Source: Candidatus Odinarchaeota archaeon (GTDB taxonomy: Archaea > Asgardarchaeota > JAGGXT01). From it: a DNA stretch of 8,831 nucleotides. The stretch lies in assembly GCA_021162905.1 (NCBI GenBank), contig JAGGXT010000318.1, positions 1-8,831 of the forward strand. The letters run 5' to 3'. How positions within the stretch are numbered: the stretch's first letter is position 1; the number at the start of each line of letters is the position of its first letter. The position numbers and the translations under genes are program-made. Below, piece by piece: positions 1 through 7,575 of the stretch. The notes beneath the pieces were generated by a model that saw only the letters and a program-made list of their open reading frames with translations, was not told the origin of the DNA and did no database searches.

Positions 1-56
1 TTTTAGAATAGAGGCAGTTAAAATTTAATTTTTTTGACTAATTCTAATTATAATTA
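1..56. other. AT-rich upstream intergenic stretch
   Basis: This short stretch before the operon holds no gene that can be supported. A run of seven T (29-35) directly follows a TAA at 26-28. The eight codons before that TAA are open, so the very start could be the tail of an upstream + strand gene with an archaeal oligo-T terminator. Eight open codons are too few to claim this. The minus strand has no ATG, GTG or TTG start here that would suggest a divergent gene. No CRISPR repeat is visible. Confidence 0.4.
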
Positions 57-66
57 TTTTTAAATA
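57..66 (+). promoter_or_regulatory. candidate archaeal TATA box of the cmr operon
   Basis: The string TTTTTAAATA lies 33-42 bases before the chosen cmr1 ATG. It is the best A/T-box candidate upstream of the first gene. With the usual archaeal spacing of about 25 bases, transcription would begin near position 85-90, giving a very short leader. The whole region is AT-rich, so a box of this quality could arise by chance. No clear BRE element is seen. Confidence 0.35.
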
Positions 67-88
67 GTATCTGAAAGACTATTATTTT

Positions 89-92
89 GGTG
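89..92 (+). promoter_or_regulatory. Shine-Dalgarno of cmr1
   Basis: GGTG at 89-92 sits six bases before ATG 99 and matches the archaeal anti-SD complement GGAGGTGAT. Alternative in-frame starts TTG 87 and GTG 90 would use the ribosome-binding site itself as the start, so ATG 99 is preferred. If transcription starts near 85-90 the site would lie close to the 5' end of the mRNA. Confidence 0.5.
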
Positions 93-98
93 TTTTTT

Positions 99-1298
99 AT
101 GCACTCCGCGGAATTTACTTTAGAGGCAGTAACTCCGATATTTATGTATGGTGCTGATACTAATGTTCCAGAGATTAGAGCTTCTGCAATAAAAGGTCTA
201 CTTAGGTGGTGGTTTAGGGCAATTCTTGGCGGTGTTAAATTTTCACAGGGTATCTATAAAGGGAATGTGTTGCTAGAAAAGGTCAAAGAAGAAGAAAAGA
301 TTTGGGGAACTACTAATGAGAAAAGTAAAGTTATAGTAAAGGTTTTTCCGATTAAACTATATAAAAAGCCATTTCCTATACTATTAAAAGGGGAGAGACT
401 AAGGGAAAGAGGGAAAGGTATTAAATATCTTGGATTTGGTGTATCTAATAAGGTATGCATAACATATGGAAGTAAAATTAAAATTACAATTGCTTTTAGA
501 TCACGAGTTTCAAGGATGGAGGAAAATAAAGTATTAGCAAGCTTATGGTTGTTGTTAAACCTTGGTAATATTGGGAGCAGATGCAGAAGAGGGTTTGGAA
601 GTTTACGAGTTGAGAAGGATATCACGATAGATGAAATAGAGTTTCGTAGTCCAGCAAATGTAAACGATTTAGAAAAATATCTTAAAGCTGGGATTCAGAA
701 GTGTTTAGATTTGTTTGGTTGGAAAGGAGTCTCGGTGGAAACTCAGTCTTTACCCGAATTTTCAATGATAGTTCCTAACTTTTGGAAGATGAAAATTTTA
801 GATGATATATACAGTTCACCACTTGAAGCAATTAACGAATTAGGGATAAAAATACGAGAATATAGAGAGGACCGAGATAATCCATCTGCGAGACATACCC
901 GAGCTACAAAAACTGGTAAGCGTTTCGCATATTGGGTTACGAAGGATTATAATGCAGTAAAAAGTATTTACTCATCTCAAATGCAATCCTCTACGCCCCA
1001 AGGATCCATATTTGGTTTACCACATCAATTTCAATTCCAGTCGATTAATAAAAAAGCTATAGTTACGGGTCTTACCAAAGAGAGGAGAGCATCTCCCTTA
1101 TTTATAAAGATTTGGAAATTGGCTGAGAGAGAATATGTAGTTGGGCTGCAACTGTTTCTTTCTAAATTTGTTCCAACAGATAAATTACAAATTTCCGATT
1201 TAAGAAACCCGAAGATAGGAAGCGTAGTAAATGCACCGTCCTATAATTTTCTTATAGGTTTTTTGAATAGATTGCGAGGAAGGTGGTTAACCTTATGA
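99..1298 (+). CDS. cmr1: Cmr1, type III-B CRISPR RAMP protein
   Basis: Cmr1 is a RAMP (RRM-fold) subunit at the 3' end of the crRNA in the Cmr effector complex. There, with Cmr6, it caps the Cmr4/Cmr5 filament and helps capture target RNA. The 399-residue protein opens with the family signature: TPIFMYGAD (residues 12-20), then the basic block SAIKGLLRWWFR (29-40). The second hallmark is the glycine-rich loop GSRCRRGFGS (159-168). The C-terminal part (about 230-399) is less conserved, with a typical NFLIGFLNRLRG ending. Length fits single-copy Cmr1 proteins that carry two RAMP folds. ATG 99 is chosen over TTG 87 and GTG 90 because GGTG at 89-92 is the likely ribosome-binding site; the longer form would add four residues (MVFF). 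The stop overlaps the cmr2 ATG as ATGA. First gene of the operon; identity is very secure. Confidence 0.95.
   Translation: MHSAEFTLEAVTPIFMYGADTNVPEIRASAIKGLLRWWFRAILGGVKFSQGIYKGNVLLEKVKEEEKIWGTTNEKSKVIVKVFPIKLYKKPFPILLKGERLRERGKGIKYLGFGVSNKVCITYGSKIKITIAFRSRVSRMEENKVLASLWLLLNLGNIGSRCRRGFGSLRVEKDITIDEIEFRSPANVNDLEKYLKAGIQKCLDLFGWKGVSVETQSLPEFSMIVPNFWKMKILDDIYSSPLEAINELGIKIREYREDRDNPSARHTRATKTGKRFAYWVTKDYNAVKSIYSSQMQSSTPQGSIFGLPHQFQFQSINKKAIVTGLTKERRASPLFIKIWKLAEREYVVGLQLFLSKFVPTDKLQISDLRNPKIGSVVNAPSYNFLIGFLNRLRGRWLTL
1282..1286 (+). promoter_or_regulatory. Shine-Dalgarno of cmr2
   Basis: GGTGG within the purine-rich run GAGGAAGGTGG (1276-1286) lies eight bases before ATG 1295. It sits inside the end of cmr1. 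The alternative in-frame GTG at 1283 falls within this site, which argues against that start and for the ATGA overlap start. Confidence 0.55.
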
Positions 1299-4126
1299 GT
1301 GCTTTTTGGCGAGATAAAATTAAAGCATTTCTTCATGATCCTCCTGATAAAGCACTATATTTAGTTAGGTCGGATGAGGATAAGCTTGGGCATGAAGATA
1401 GACGTGACAAAATACTGCAAGTTTTAAATTTAAAATATGATATACCTAGCGAGTTTGATTATGTTTCATCATCACTTCAAAGAATAAGTGTAAAAACCGT
1501 AGACGAAGCATGGATAGATTTTACTAGAACTGAAAGAGAAAAGAGGCCCTATTTTATTCACACAATATCTGCTGTTACGAAAAATTATAAAGAAATTAAT
1601 GATACCATCGTTGGTGTATATAAATCCAAGTTAAAGCTGCTGTTAAAAGATGTTATAGATAGTGAGCTAACTGCAATCTCAAAAATAAAGAAACTTGCTG
1701 AAGAATATTCGCAATCTGAAAATCAATATTACAAACAACTTTATTTGTACATATGGCGTTTTTTCAAAGATTTTTTATTTGATGAGTTAAAAAAGAAGGG
1801 AATGTCTCAAGAACTTGCAGCTGAATTAGTTAATCTACCTGCTGATACAAGAACTCCAGATCACATAATATGGGACCATATGGATATAGCCTCTGCAGTG
1901 TATGGTGCACTGAAAGAGAAATACCCTATTTTACTTCTATTTAAGATTTCTCCAGTTCAGTCATTTATTCGAGCTGCACGGAAGGAGAAAGACTTATGGG
2001 CTGGTAGTCATCTGTTAAGCTTTCTAACATTTAAGGCCATGAAGGTAATCATTGATAAATATGGTCCTGATTCCATTATATATCCTCATCTTAGAGGGCT
2101 TCCATTTATGGACATTTCTTACTTTAGTCATGCTACTAAGCAAATTGGTTATTATAAGAAAATTATTAAAGAGATTCAAATTGCAAGTATTCCTAATAGA
2201 TTTCTAGCACTAATAGGAGTTCAATCGCCAGAGACAATAAATGGTATCGAAGAAGAGATAAAGGAAAATGTAATTGCCTTTTTGAGAGAATTAGGGGAAT
2301 TCACGTTTAAACAATTTATTCAATTAATTCCTGAAAATTATAAAAAAGATGAAAATTATTATCTTAAAAAATATCTTCCAGTAATAGAAAATTATTTTTC
2401 TATTACAGTTGCTGTATTACCTTTTCCGAGTTTGAGTACAAGCAATTATGAGGAAATAAAACAGTATGTTTTATCAATGGATATTCCAAAAACTTTGAAA
2501 GATAAATACATTGAATGGATTGAAGTATTGAGTAAGATAAGTGAGTATCCTGCTAGGTACCTTGATCTTTATGGCCTTATTTTTGAAATATTAACTGCCG
2601 TGTTAGCTGCAAAATCCATTAAATTGTCAAAGGGTAGGCAAGAATCTGGTTTTAAGTGTACTGTCTGCGGCGAGCTTGTTGCTATATATGGTGAAGAAAA
2701 TTATAGTGCATTTTCTTCATTTTGGAGGGATATTGCAAGTAAAAGTAAAGAACTTGGTCGTTTTAAGTTGAATGAAAAATTATGTCCTATATGCCTAGTT
2801 AAAAGATATTATGCTGATTTATTGGAAAAACAAGTAGTTAGGGATAAAGAATTGAAAGTTGGTTTTGAGAGCGTTGCTAAAATGGCATTATCAAAGAAGG
2901 CTGATAAAATAGGAAAAATATATTATATCGCTTTTGAACAATCCAGCAAATTTGATGATTTCTTTGAGATTTTTAGAGATTTGATGATTAGTGTATCAAA
3001 AGAGAATTTTGATAATGTAATACCCCTTCTCGAGTCTGCTCGCATGGAGGATGAGAGATCTAGGAATCATGAGTGGTACTATATCGAAAAATATGATATT
3101 TCCCGATTTATGAGTGATTTAAATATTACAAAACCTCTTAGCAAGGACATAAAGAAGAAATTAGATAAGATTAAAGAAATAATAAGGGAAATACACAGTG
3201 AAATAACAAGTGACTCAGATCAGCCAAAATACTACGCAATTCTTGTTATTGATGGAGACAACATGGGCAAAATGCTTGTGGGAGATTCTTCGGAAATTAA
3301 AAATTATACTTCCTATTTACATCATCAAATAGCTAATAGACTACCAGATAACGTAAGAAAAGATATTAAAAGAAAGTTAACTCCATCAATTCACATGGCA
3401 ATTAGCCGAGCTCTTATGCACTTTTCAACAAAAATAGTTCCGACGATAGTAGAAGATAAATACAATGGCGAATTAATATACTCTGGAGGAGATGATATTT
3501 TAGCACTTCTACCTATGGATACTGCTATTAAGTGTGCTTACGAAATTCAAAAAGAATTCAACAAAAACTACGATAATTGGGATTTGCTTCCAGCGAAGAC
3601 CATGAGCGGTGGAATTCTTATCGTACATTATTTACATCCTCTTCAAGATGCACTAGAAAGAGCTAGATATCTTGAAGAAAAAGCAAAAAAGAGTGGAAGG
3701 AATGCGTTTTTCATAGGTTTCTTGAAAAGAAGTGGTGCATTTAAAATTGCTGGAGCCTCATGGGATATTTTGGGTGAAGGTAGCTTATCTGAAATTGTAA
3801 AATATCTAAAGAGTGATAAATCCCCAAGAATCTCCAAGAGAATGATTTATGATGTTCTTCAAACAGCAGAAGCTCTTAAGAATTTGAATGAAATAGAAGC
3901 CTATCTAAAATATGAGCTATCAAGACACTTGCTTTATGATAAGGATAAGAAAAAGAAGAAAGTTGAGAATCTCGCCACTGAAATTGTAAAACTGATTAAA
4001 TATATTAGAGATGAAAAAGATCAATGCCAAGGAGAAGAAGATAGTGAGGTTTGTGCGAGAAAATTAAAGTCGTTATTTACATTATTTGAAATTCTTGTCG
4101 ATTCTGATAGCGATCTGGAGGCATAA
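1295..4126 (+). CDS. cmr2: Cmr2 / Cas10, HD nuclease and cyclase subunit
   Basis: This is the large signalling subunit of the Cmr complex, 943 residues. In Cas10 proteins, target-RNA binding switches on DNA cleavage by the HD domain and synthesis of cyclic oligoadenylate (or SAM-AMP in some III-B systems) by the palm domain. The N-terminal HD motif is FLHDPPDKAL with H14-D15, and a second conserved block PDHIIWDHMD spans 188-197. A signature segment SPVQSFIRAARKEKDLWAGS follows near residue 220. A zinc-finger pair is visible: C455xxC458 and C497xxC500. The palm has VIDGDNMGK (D653, D655) and the catalytic GGDD at 731-734, so both activities look intact. The C-terminal helical domain has a lysine cluster (883-889) and two cysteines (C911, C920) of unknown role. 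ATG 1295 overlaps the cmr1 stop as ATGA; GTG 1283 would add four residues. cmr3 begins two bases after the stop. Confidence 0.97.
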   Translation: MSAFWRDKIKAFLHDPPDKALYLVRSDEDKLGHEDRRDKILQVLNLKYDIPSEFDYVSSSLQRISVKTVDEAWIDFTRTEREKRPYFIHTISAVTKNYKEINDTIVGVYKSKLKLLLKDVIDSELTAISKIKKLAEEYSQSENQYYKQLYLYIWRFFKDFLFDELKKKGMSQELAAELVNLPADTRTPDHIIWDHMDIASAVYGALKEKYPILLLFKISPVQSFIRAARKEKDLWAGSHLLSFLTFKAMKVIIDKYGPDSIIYPHLRGLPFMDISYFSHATKQIGYYKKIIKEIQIASIPNRFLALIGVQSPETINGIEEEIKENVIAFLRELGEFTFKQFIQLIPENYKKDENYYLKKYLPVIENYFSITVAVLPFPSLSTSNYEEIKQYVLSMDIPKTLKDKYIEWIEVLSKISEYPARYLDLYGLIFEILTAVLAAKSIKLSKGRQESGFKCTVCGELVAIYGEENYSAFSSFWRDIASKSKELGRFKLNEKLCPICLVKRYYADLLEKQVVRDKELKVGFESVAKMALSKKADKIGKIYYIAFEQSSKFDDFFEIFRDLMISVSKENFDNVIPLLESARMEDERSRNHEWYYIEKYDISRFMSDLNITKPLSKDIKKKLDKIKEIIREIHSEITSDSDQPKYYAILVIDGDNMGKMLVGDSSEIKNYTSYLHHQIANRLPDNVRKDIKRKLTPSIHMAISRALMHFSTKIVPTIVEDKYNGELIYSGGDDILALLPMDTAIKCAYEIQKEFNKNYDNWDLLPAKTMSGGILIVHYLHPLQDALERARYLEEKAKKSGRNAFFIGFLKRSGAFKIAGASWDILGEGSLSEIVKYLKSDKSPRISKRMIYDVLQTAEALKNLNEIEAYLKYELSRHLLYDKDKKKKKVENLATEIVKLIKYIRDEKDQCQGEEDSEVCARKLKSLFTLFEILVDSDSDLEA
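4117..4121 (+). promoter_or_regulatory. Shine-Dalgarno of cmr3
   Basis: GGAGG lies seven bases before ATG 4129, overlapping the last codons of cmr2. It supports ATG 4129 rather than the second in-frame ATG at 4135. Confidence 0.6.
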
Positions 4127-4128
4127 TT

Positions 4129-5214
4129 ATGAAAATGGTATTATATCCATATGATGTTTTAATGTTTAGAGATTTCAGATCTTTTACTGCGGGAGAAGAT
4201 GTGATAGCCAAATCAATTTTACCTATGCCTCATACATTAGCAGGTGCTATAAGGACAAAACTTTACTTAGACTATGGTAAAGAAGTGTATGAGCTAATTG
4301 GATATAAGCGTACTGAACCGAATTTTATGATATATGGAACTTTTCTAAGTATTAATGGTGATGAAATTTTTGCTTTTCCTGCTGATATCGTTGGGTCTAA
4401 AGATGCTGAAAATTCAAAAAGTAAGTTATTTTATATATATCCTCACAAGCTGTATGGTTCTGAAGAATACTTATTCTTTGCAGGAAAGTATATTCATTAT
4501 GAACTTGTTTATGATTATTTTCTTACTAAAGAAGGCTTAATTAAGTATCTATTAGGTGAGTTAAGCGAAACTGATTTAAAGTCTAAAGAGGTAGCAGAAA
4601 AATATATTATCCCGTCTAATAAAGTATATAGGAAAGAAGAACGTGTTGGAATAGCTCTTGATGAAAATAAGGTTACCAAATATGGATTCTTCTACATTTC
4701 GCAATTTCTTAGATTCGAAGAGAATGTAGGCATTTCAATATGGCTTGATGACAGAGTTAAGAATTATCTTTCTCGAACTGGTTTTCTTAAAATTGGAGGA
4801 GAAGGAAGACTTGCTAGATATCAGCTTTTTGATGTCTCAGCTAAAGACGTTATTGCTGTAGATGTAAATGAACTGTTAGCGAAAATTGAGAAGAAAAAAA
4901 AGCTAAAAATATACCTTGCCACCCCCCTTGTCATACCCGATAGTGAAAATACCACAGAATATTTGCAAAAATCCTTAGAGAAGGCATTATATACAAAAAT
5001 AAAGAATATCTATCCTCTTGTGGACAAACTGTTACCTGTTGGAGGGTGGGATCTTGCTAGAAATAAGCCGAAAGAAGTAACATATTCATTATCATCGGGT
5101 TCAATTATATTTGTGGAGTTTGATGGATCTATCAATATTAGTGAGTTTTTCTTTAAGATGGGTAATTTGCAGAAGTTAGGGTATGGATTATGTTTTATTG
5201 GAGTTTGGAGGTGA
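4129..5214 (+). CDS. cmr3: Cmr3, type III-B CRISPR RAMP protein
   Basis: Cmr3 is the RAMP subunit that pairs with Cas10 and holds the 5' repeat-derived tag of the crRNA at the foot of the Cmr complex. The 361-residue protein starts with the family block YPYDVLMFRDFRSFTAGED (residues 6-24), followed by PMPHTLAGAIRTKLY, the usual Cmr3 P-x-P-x-T-x-x-GA-x-R pattern. A glycine motif GGEGRLARY lies at 223-231. The C-terminal RAMP part has GGWDLARNKPKEV from 305 and ends in a glycine-rich loop, KLGYGLCFIGVWR. Length is normal for the family. Two bases separate it from cmr2 and six bases from cmr4. An A8 run at 4894-4901 encodes part of a lysine patch (IEKKKKLK); the frame is intact across it. Identity is secure from the N-terminal motif, the C-terminal loop and operon position. 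Confidence 0.94.
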   Translation: MKMVLYPYDVLMFRDFRSFTAGEDVIAKSILPMPHTLAGAIRTKLYLDYGKEVYELIGYKRTEPNFMIYGTFLSINGDEIFAFPADIVGSKDAENSKSKLFYIYPHKLYGSEEYLFFAGKYIHYELVYDYFLTKEGLIKYLLGELSETDLKSKEVAEKYIIPSNKVYRKEERVGIALDENKVTKYGFFYISQFLRFEENVGISIWLDDRVKNYLSRTGFLKIGGEGRLARYQLFDVSAKDVIAVDVNELLAKIEKKKKLKIYLATPLVIPDSENTTEYLQKSLEKALYTKIKNIYPLVDKLLPVGGWDLARNKPKEVTYSLSSGSIIFVEFDGSINISEFFFKMGNLQKLGYGLCFIGVWR

Positions 5215-5215
5215 T
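5207..5215 (+). promoter_or_regulatory. strong Shine-Dalgarno of cmr4
   Basis: GGAGGTGAT is a nine-base match to the complement of the 16S rRNA 3' end, with five bases to ATG 5221. It is the strongest ribosome-binding site in the window and covers the cmr3 stop codon. It precedes the subunit that is present in several copies per complex. Confidence 0.75.
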
Positions 5216-5220
5216 TATAT

Positions 5221-6186
5221 ATGGTAGAAGAAAATGAAAAAGAAAGTGAAAGGAAATTAGTTTTAGGGATATATGCATTATCGCCATTGCACCCTGGAAG
5301 TGGTACTTATATAAATAGCCCTGTAGACCTACCCATTCAAAGGGAGCGACATACAAACTTTCCAGTAATTTATGGTCAAGGTTTAAAAGGCGTTTTAAGA
5401 AATGCTTATAGACGACTTAAAAATGATATTGAAAAAGAAGAGATTATTTTTGGTCCTAGGCCAGAAAACTCTCGGGAGAAAAGCTTCTCAAGTGCTATAA
5501 CCATATGTGATGCAAAAATACTTCTATTTCCGGTACGCAGCTTAAAAGGAGTTTTTGCATATGTAACATGCCCAAAAGTGATAGAAAGATTCTTTATAGA
5601 TCTATATTATTCAGGTTTGATTAAAGAAGAGTTATCTAGCCTTCTTAAAAAAGTTCCAGTAATTAATGAGGATGAAATTATTATTGAAAGTGAGTCATCT
5701 CTATGTGTGAGTTCTACTGATGATAAGAGCAAAGAACAAGCGAAAGTAGTAGTTCTTGAAGATGTGGTATTGAAGGTTAAAGGGAATAATACTAAACTTC
5801 TAAATGACTTTATACCTTATGTTAGGAACTTGCTTCCAGCAGATATTATAGCTGACAAAAGATTTGCGGTTGTTTCCAACGATTTGTTTGAGCAATTTGT
5901 AACGATGGCAACTGAAATAAATGCAAGAATAAAAATAAATTATGATACTGGTGTTGTTGAAACTGGAGCTTTGTGGTACGAGGAGGATTTGCCATCCGAT
6001 ACATTACTCTACTCATTAATTATCATAGGGAGGCCCAAGAAAGAAAACGAAACTATAAAGACGGCAGAAGATATAGCAAATGAGCTAAAGAAAAACTTTA
6101 ATGAGAAACTCGTACAGATTGGTGGAGATGAAACTGTTGGGAAAGGGCTCTGCGTTCTAAAGTTTTGGGAGGGTGAGAAAAAATGA
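5221..6186 (+). CDS. cmr4: Cmr4, Cas7-type backbone and target-RNA nuclease
   Basis: Cmr4 is the Cas7-family backbone subunit of the Cmr complex. Several copies coat the crRNA, and each cuts bound target RNA at 6-nt spacing through a conserved loop aspartate. The 321-residue protein has the diagnostic start YALSPLHPGSG (18-28), then VDLPIQRERHTNFPVIYGQG (35-54) and LKGVLR. Aspartate D36 in this block lines up with the catalytic D26 of Pyrococcus furiosus Cmr4, judging from memory of that sequence, so the slicing activity looks intact. Compared with that protein there is a short charged N-terminal extension (EENEKESERK). The C-terminal glycine loop IGGDETVGKGLC is also typical. ATG 5221 is fixed by a near-perfect ribosome-binding site. 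The stop overlaps the cmr5 start as ATGA. Confidence 0.96.
   Translation: MVEENEKESERKLVLGIYALSPLHPGSGTYINSPVDLPIQRERHTNFPVIYGQGLKGVLRNAYRRLKNDIEKEEIIFGPRPENSREKSFSSAITICDAKILLFPVRSLKGVFAYVTCPKVIERFFIDLYYSGLIKEELSSLLKKVPVINEDEIIIESESSLCVSSTDDKSKEQAKVVVLEDVVLKVKGNNTKLLNDFIPYVRNLLPADIIADKRFAVVSNDLFEQFVTMATEINARIKINYDTGVVETGALWYEEDLPSDTLLYSLIIIGRPKKENETIKTAEDIANELKKNFNEKLVQIGGDETVGKGLCVLKFWEGEKK
6172..6176 (+). promoter_or_regulatory. Shine-Dalgarno of cmr5
   Basis: GGTGA within GGGAGGGTGA (6167-6176) lies six bases before ATG 6183, inside the end of cmr4. It supports the ATGA overlap start. Confidence 0.6.
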
Positions 6187-6611
6187 GAACCTTAGAGCAA
6201 GAAAGAGCAAAATATGCATTTGATGTGGTTCATGAGGTGAAAGAAAAAAGTTCTAAAGTACAGGAGAGCTATAATAGCTATTCGAAAAAGGCAGCAGTCC
6301 TAATTTTGACTAATGGACTTGGGAATACTCTTGCCTATTATAAATCAAAATTCAAAGGAAAGAAGTTTGAGGAACTGGAGAAGGATGATGAAAAAGCATA
6401 CTGCTTATTATACAAACATATTAACAATTGGTTATTGAGGAAAATTAATGTTGCAGATAATTGTGAAAAAGACGTTTTGGAATGGATAGTTAAGGATGCC
6501 ACATCACTACAAGTATACCTACTAACTCGTGAAGCGGTTCTACTATTGAATTGGATTAAGCGGTTTGCAGATGCTGAACTGGAGCGTGAGGAGGAGAGAA
6601 CCAGTGGATAA
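6183..6611 (+). CDS. cmr5: Cmr5, small subunit of the Cmr complex
   Basis: Cmr5 is the small all-helical subunit (Cas11-like) that stacks along the Cmr4 filament and lines the target-RNA channel. The 142-residue protein fits the usual length of about 120-170 residues. Family features seen are an N-terminal helix with ERAKYAFDVV (7-16), then SYSKKAAVLILTNGLGNTLAYY (about 32-53) carrying the NGLG turn. The C-terminal helix LLTREAVLLLNWIKRFADAE is the strongest Cmr5 signature. The tail is charged (EREEERTSG). It begins within the last four bases of cmr4 (ATGA) and its last eight bases are shared with cmr6, so its translation is probably coupled to both neighbours. Identity is secure. Confidence 0.95.
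   Translation: MRTLEQERAKYAFDVVHEVKEKSSKVQESYNSYSKKAAVLILTNGLGNTLAYYKSKFKGKKFEELEKDDEKAYCLLYKHINNWLLRKINVADNCEKDVLEWIVKDATSLQVYLLTREAVLLLNWIKRFADAELEREEERTSG
6588..6596 (+). promoter_or_regulatory. Shine-Dalgarno that fixes the cmr6 start
   Basis: GAGGAGGAG lies seven bases before GTG 6604 and so favours that codon over TTG 6565, ATG 6571 and GTG 6586. The upstream candidates would put this purine run inside the coding sequence and lengthen the overlap with cmr5. Confidence 0.55.
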
Positions 6612-7488
6612 TAATAGCAGATCAAATACCATTTTTATGCTCTCAAATGAACTTGCTATGATACTTAATAAAGTTAAACCAACAAATTTGAGCCTTTGGT
6701 TTTATAGGTTTGTAAAATTTAGAGAAGAAAGTGAAGGAGTTTATAAACCCTCATTGGAGAACTCAGTTGGCAATAGGCTTAATCTCTCCTCGGAAGCTTA
6801 TCAACTTTATAGAAACTATATAAATCTGCTAAAAACTTTAAAACAGCCAACATTCTCTGCTAAGAATATTACTCGTCTTGTTGTAGGTTTAGGCCAAGCT
6901 AATGTTTTCGAAGTGTCCATAAAACTTCATAGGAACTACGGGTTTCCCTTCATCCCTGGATCGTCACTCAAAGGCATAGCTAAAAGTTATTCTTACATGT
7001 TATTTAACGAGGTGATAGATAAAAATCTTTCTAAAGAACTGAGAGATATTTTTGATGGGAAAAAAAGCTTAGATGAGACAAAAATAGATAAAAATGAGTA
7101 TGTAACACTTAAGGATAAAACAAAAAGCGTAATTCTGTCATTAGAAGAAGCTCTTGAGATCTTTGGTACACAGACATTAGAAGGCGATATAATATTTTTT
7201 GATTCGTTCCCTGATCCAGATACTCTTAGCTTAGAATTTGACATTATGGCACCACACTATGGACCCTATTACGTAGGGGATGCGATTCCAGGAGACTGGC
7301 ATGATCCGACAATAATAAAATTTTTAACCATCAGTAGAGGTGCTAAATTCTATTTCTGGTTATCTTCAAGAAATAATAATAGTAGCTTGTTGAAAAAAGC
7401 AGTTATACTTCTTAAGTGTTCACTATCACAACTAGGAGTAGGGGCGAAGACCGCTTTAGGCTACGGACTGTTTTATATAGACCAATAA
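6604..7488 (+). CDS. cmr6: Cmr6, type III-B CRISPR RAMP protein
   Basis: Cmr6 is a RAMP subunit that caps the crRNA 3' end of the Cmr filament next to Cmr1. With the GTG 6604 start it has 294 residues. It shows TRLVVGLG (90-97), GFPFIPGSSLKG (113-124, the classic Cmr6 signature), GDIIFFDSFPDPD (about 194-206), FDIMAPHYGPYY (212-223) and the closing glycine loop GVGAKTALGYG (278-288). The N-terminal ~85 residues are helical in character and poorly conserved, as usual for the family. The start is the least certain part: TTG 6565 would give 307 residues, but GTG 6604 follows a good ribosome-binding site and overlaps the cmr5 stop by eight bases. It is the last gene of the tightly packed block; an 87-base gap follows. 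Confidence 0.95.
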   Translation: MDNNSRSNTIFMLSNELAMILNKVKPTNLSLWFYRFVKFREESEGVYKPSLENSVGNRLNLSSEAYQLYRNYINLLKTLKQPTFSAKNITRLVVGLGQANVFEVSIKLHRNYGFPFIPGSSLKGIAKSYSYMLFNEVIDKNLSKELRDIFDGKKSLDETKIDKNEYVTLKDKTKSVILSLEEALEIFGTQTLEGDIIFFDSFPDPDTLSLEFDIMAPHYGPYYVGDAIPGDWHDPTIIKFLTISRGAKFYFWLSSRNNNSSLLKKAVILLKCSLSQLGVGAKTALGYGLFYIDQ

Positions 7489-7548
7489 TAATTTTGTAGT
7501 ACCTTTAATTTACATACATAATCGAATTCTCCTTAGTGTTTTTAGATT

Positions 7549-7562
7549 AATTGATATCAATT
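7549..7562. repeat. perfect 14-bp palindrome, candidate operator
   Basis: AATTGATATCAATT is its own reverse complement, with a seven-base arm and no spacer. It ends two bases before the ribosome-binding site of the DHH gene. It could be an operator for a dimeric regulator or affect access to the ribosome-binding site. An AT-rich palindrome of this size can also occur by chance. Confidence 0.4.
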
Positions 7563-7564
7563 TT

Positions 7565-7570
7565 GGTGAT
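7565..7570 (+). promoter_or_regulatory. Shine-Dalgarno of the DHH gene
   Basis: GGTGAT lies five bases before ATG 7576 and supports that start. Another ATG at 7569 overlaps the site and is in a different frame. Confidence 0.6.
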
Positions 7571-7575
7571 GTTCA

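Larger units (their letters stand above)
7489..7575. promoter_or_regulatory. intergenic spacer with possible promoter for the DHH gene
   Basis: This is the only real gap between genes in the window. It has two AT-rich stretches that could act as TATA boxes: TTTAATTTA at 7504-7512, which would place a start near 7535, and TTTTTAGATTAA at 7539-7550. Neither is convincing alone. No long oligo-T run follows cmr6, so read-through from the operon is possible. The separation, in contrast to the overlapping cmr genes, suggests the DHH gene can be expressed independently. Confidence 0.3.

Noticed and set aside
2..28. Eight open codons ending in TAA and followed by seven T: possible tail of an upstream gene
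   Set aside because: The reading frame is too short to separate from chance, and the region is AT-rich. It needs the sequence to the left of the window.
9..130. The ten-base string TAGAGGCAGT occurs at 9-18 and again at 121-130
   Set aside because: The second copy encodes conserved Cmr1 residues (LEAV), no further identity surrounds the copies, and there are only two. Probably chance; not a CRISPR repeat.
254..625. 123-codon minus-strand open frame inside cmr1
   Set aside because: It is antisense to conserved Cmr1 sequence, has low-complexity Ser/Leu/Pro-rich content and no recognisable domain.
4355..4540. 61-codon hydrophobic + strand frame inside cmr3, resembling a small membrane protein
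   Set aside because: It is a shifted-frame reading of Cmr3 coding sequence; hydrophobic runs (Leu, Ile, Phe) are expected from this frame in AT-rich DNA. No ribosome-binding site of note was seen.
4894..4901. Run of eight A in cmr3, a possible slippage or frameshift site
   Set aside because: The reading frame is intact on both sides and motifs of Cmr3 continue after it. No alternative product is evident.
6338..6625. 95-codon minus-strand frame across the cmr5/cmr6 junction
   Set aside because: It overlaps two certain genes; its serine-rich runs are the complement of acidic and lysine codons in Cmr5.
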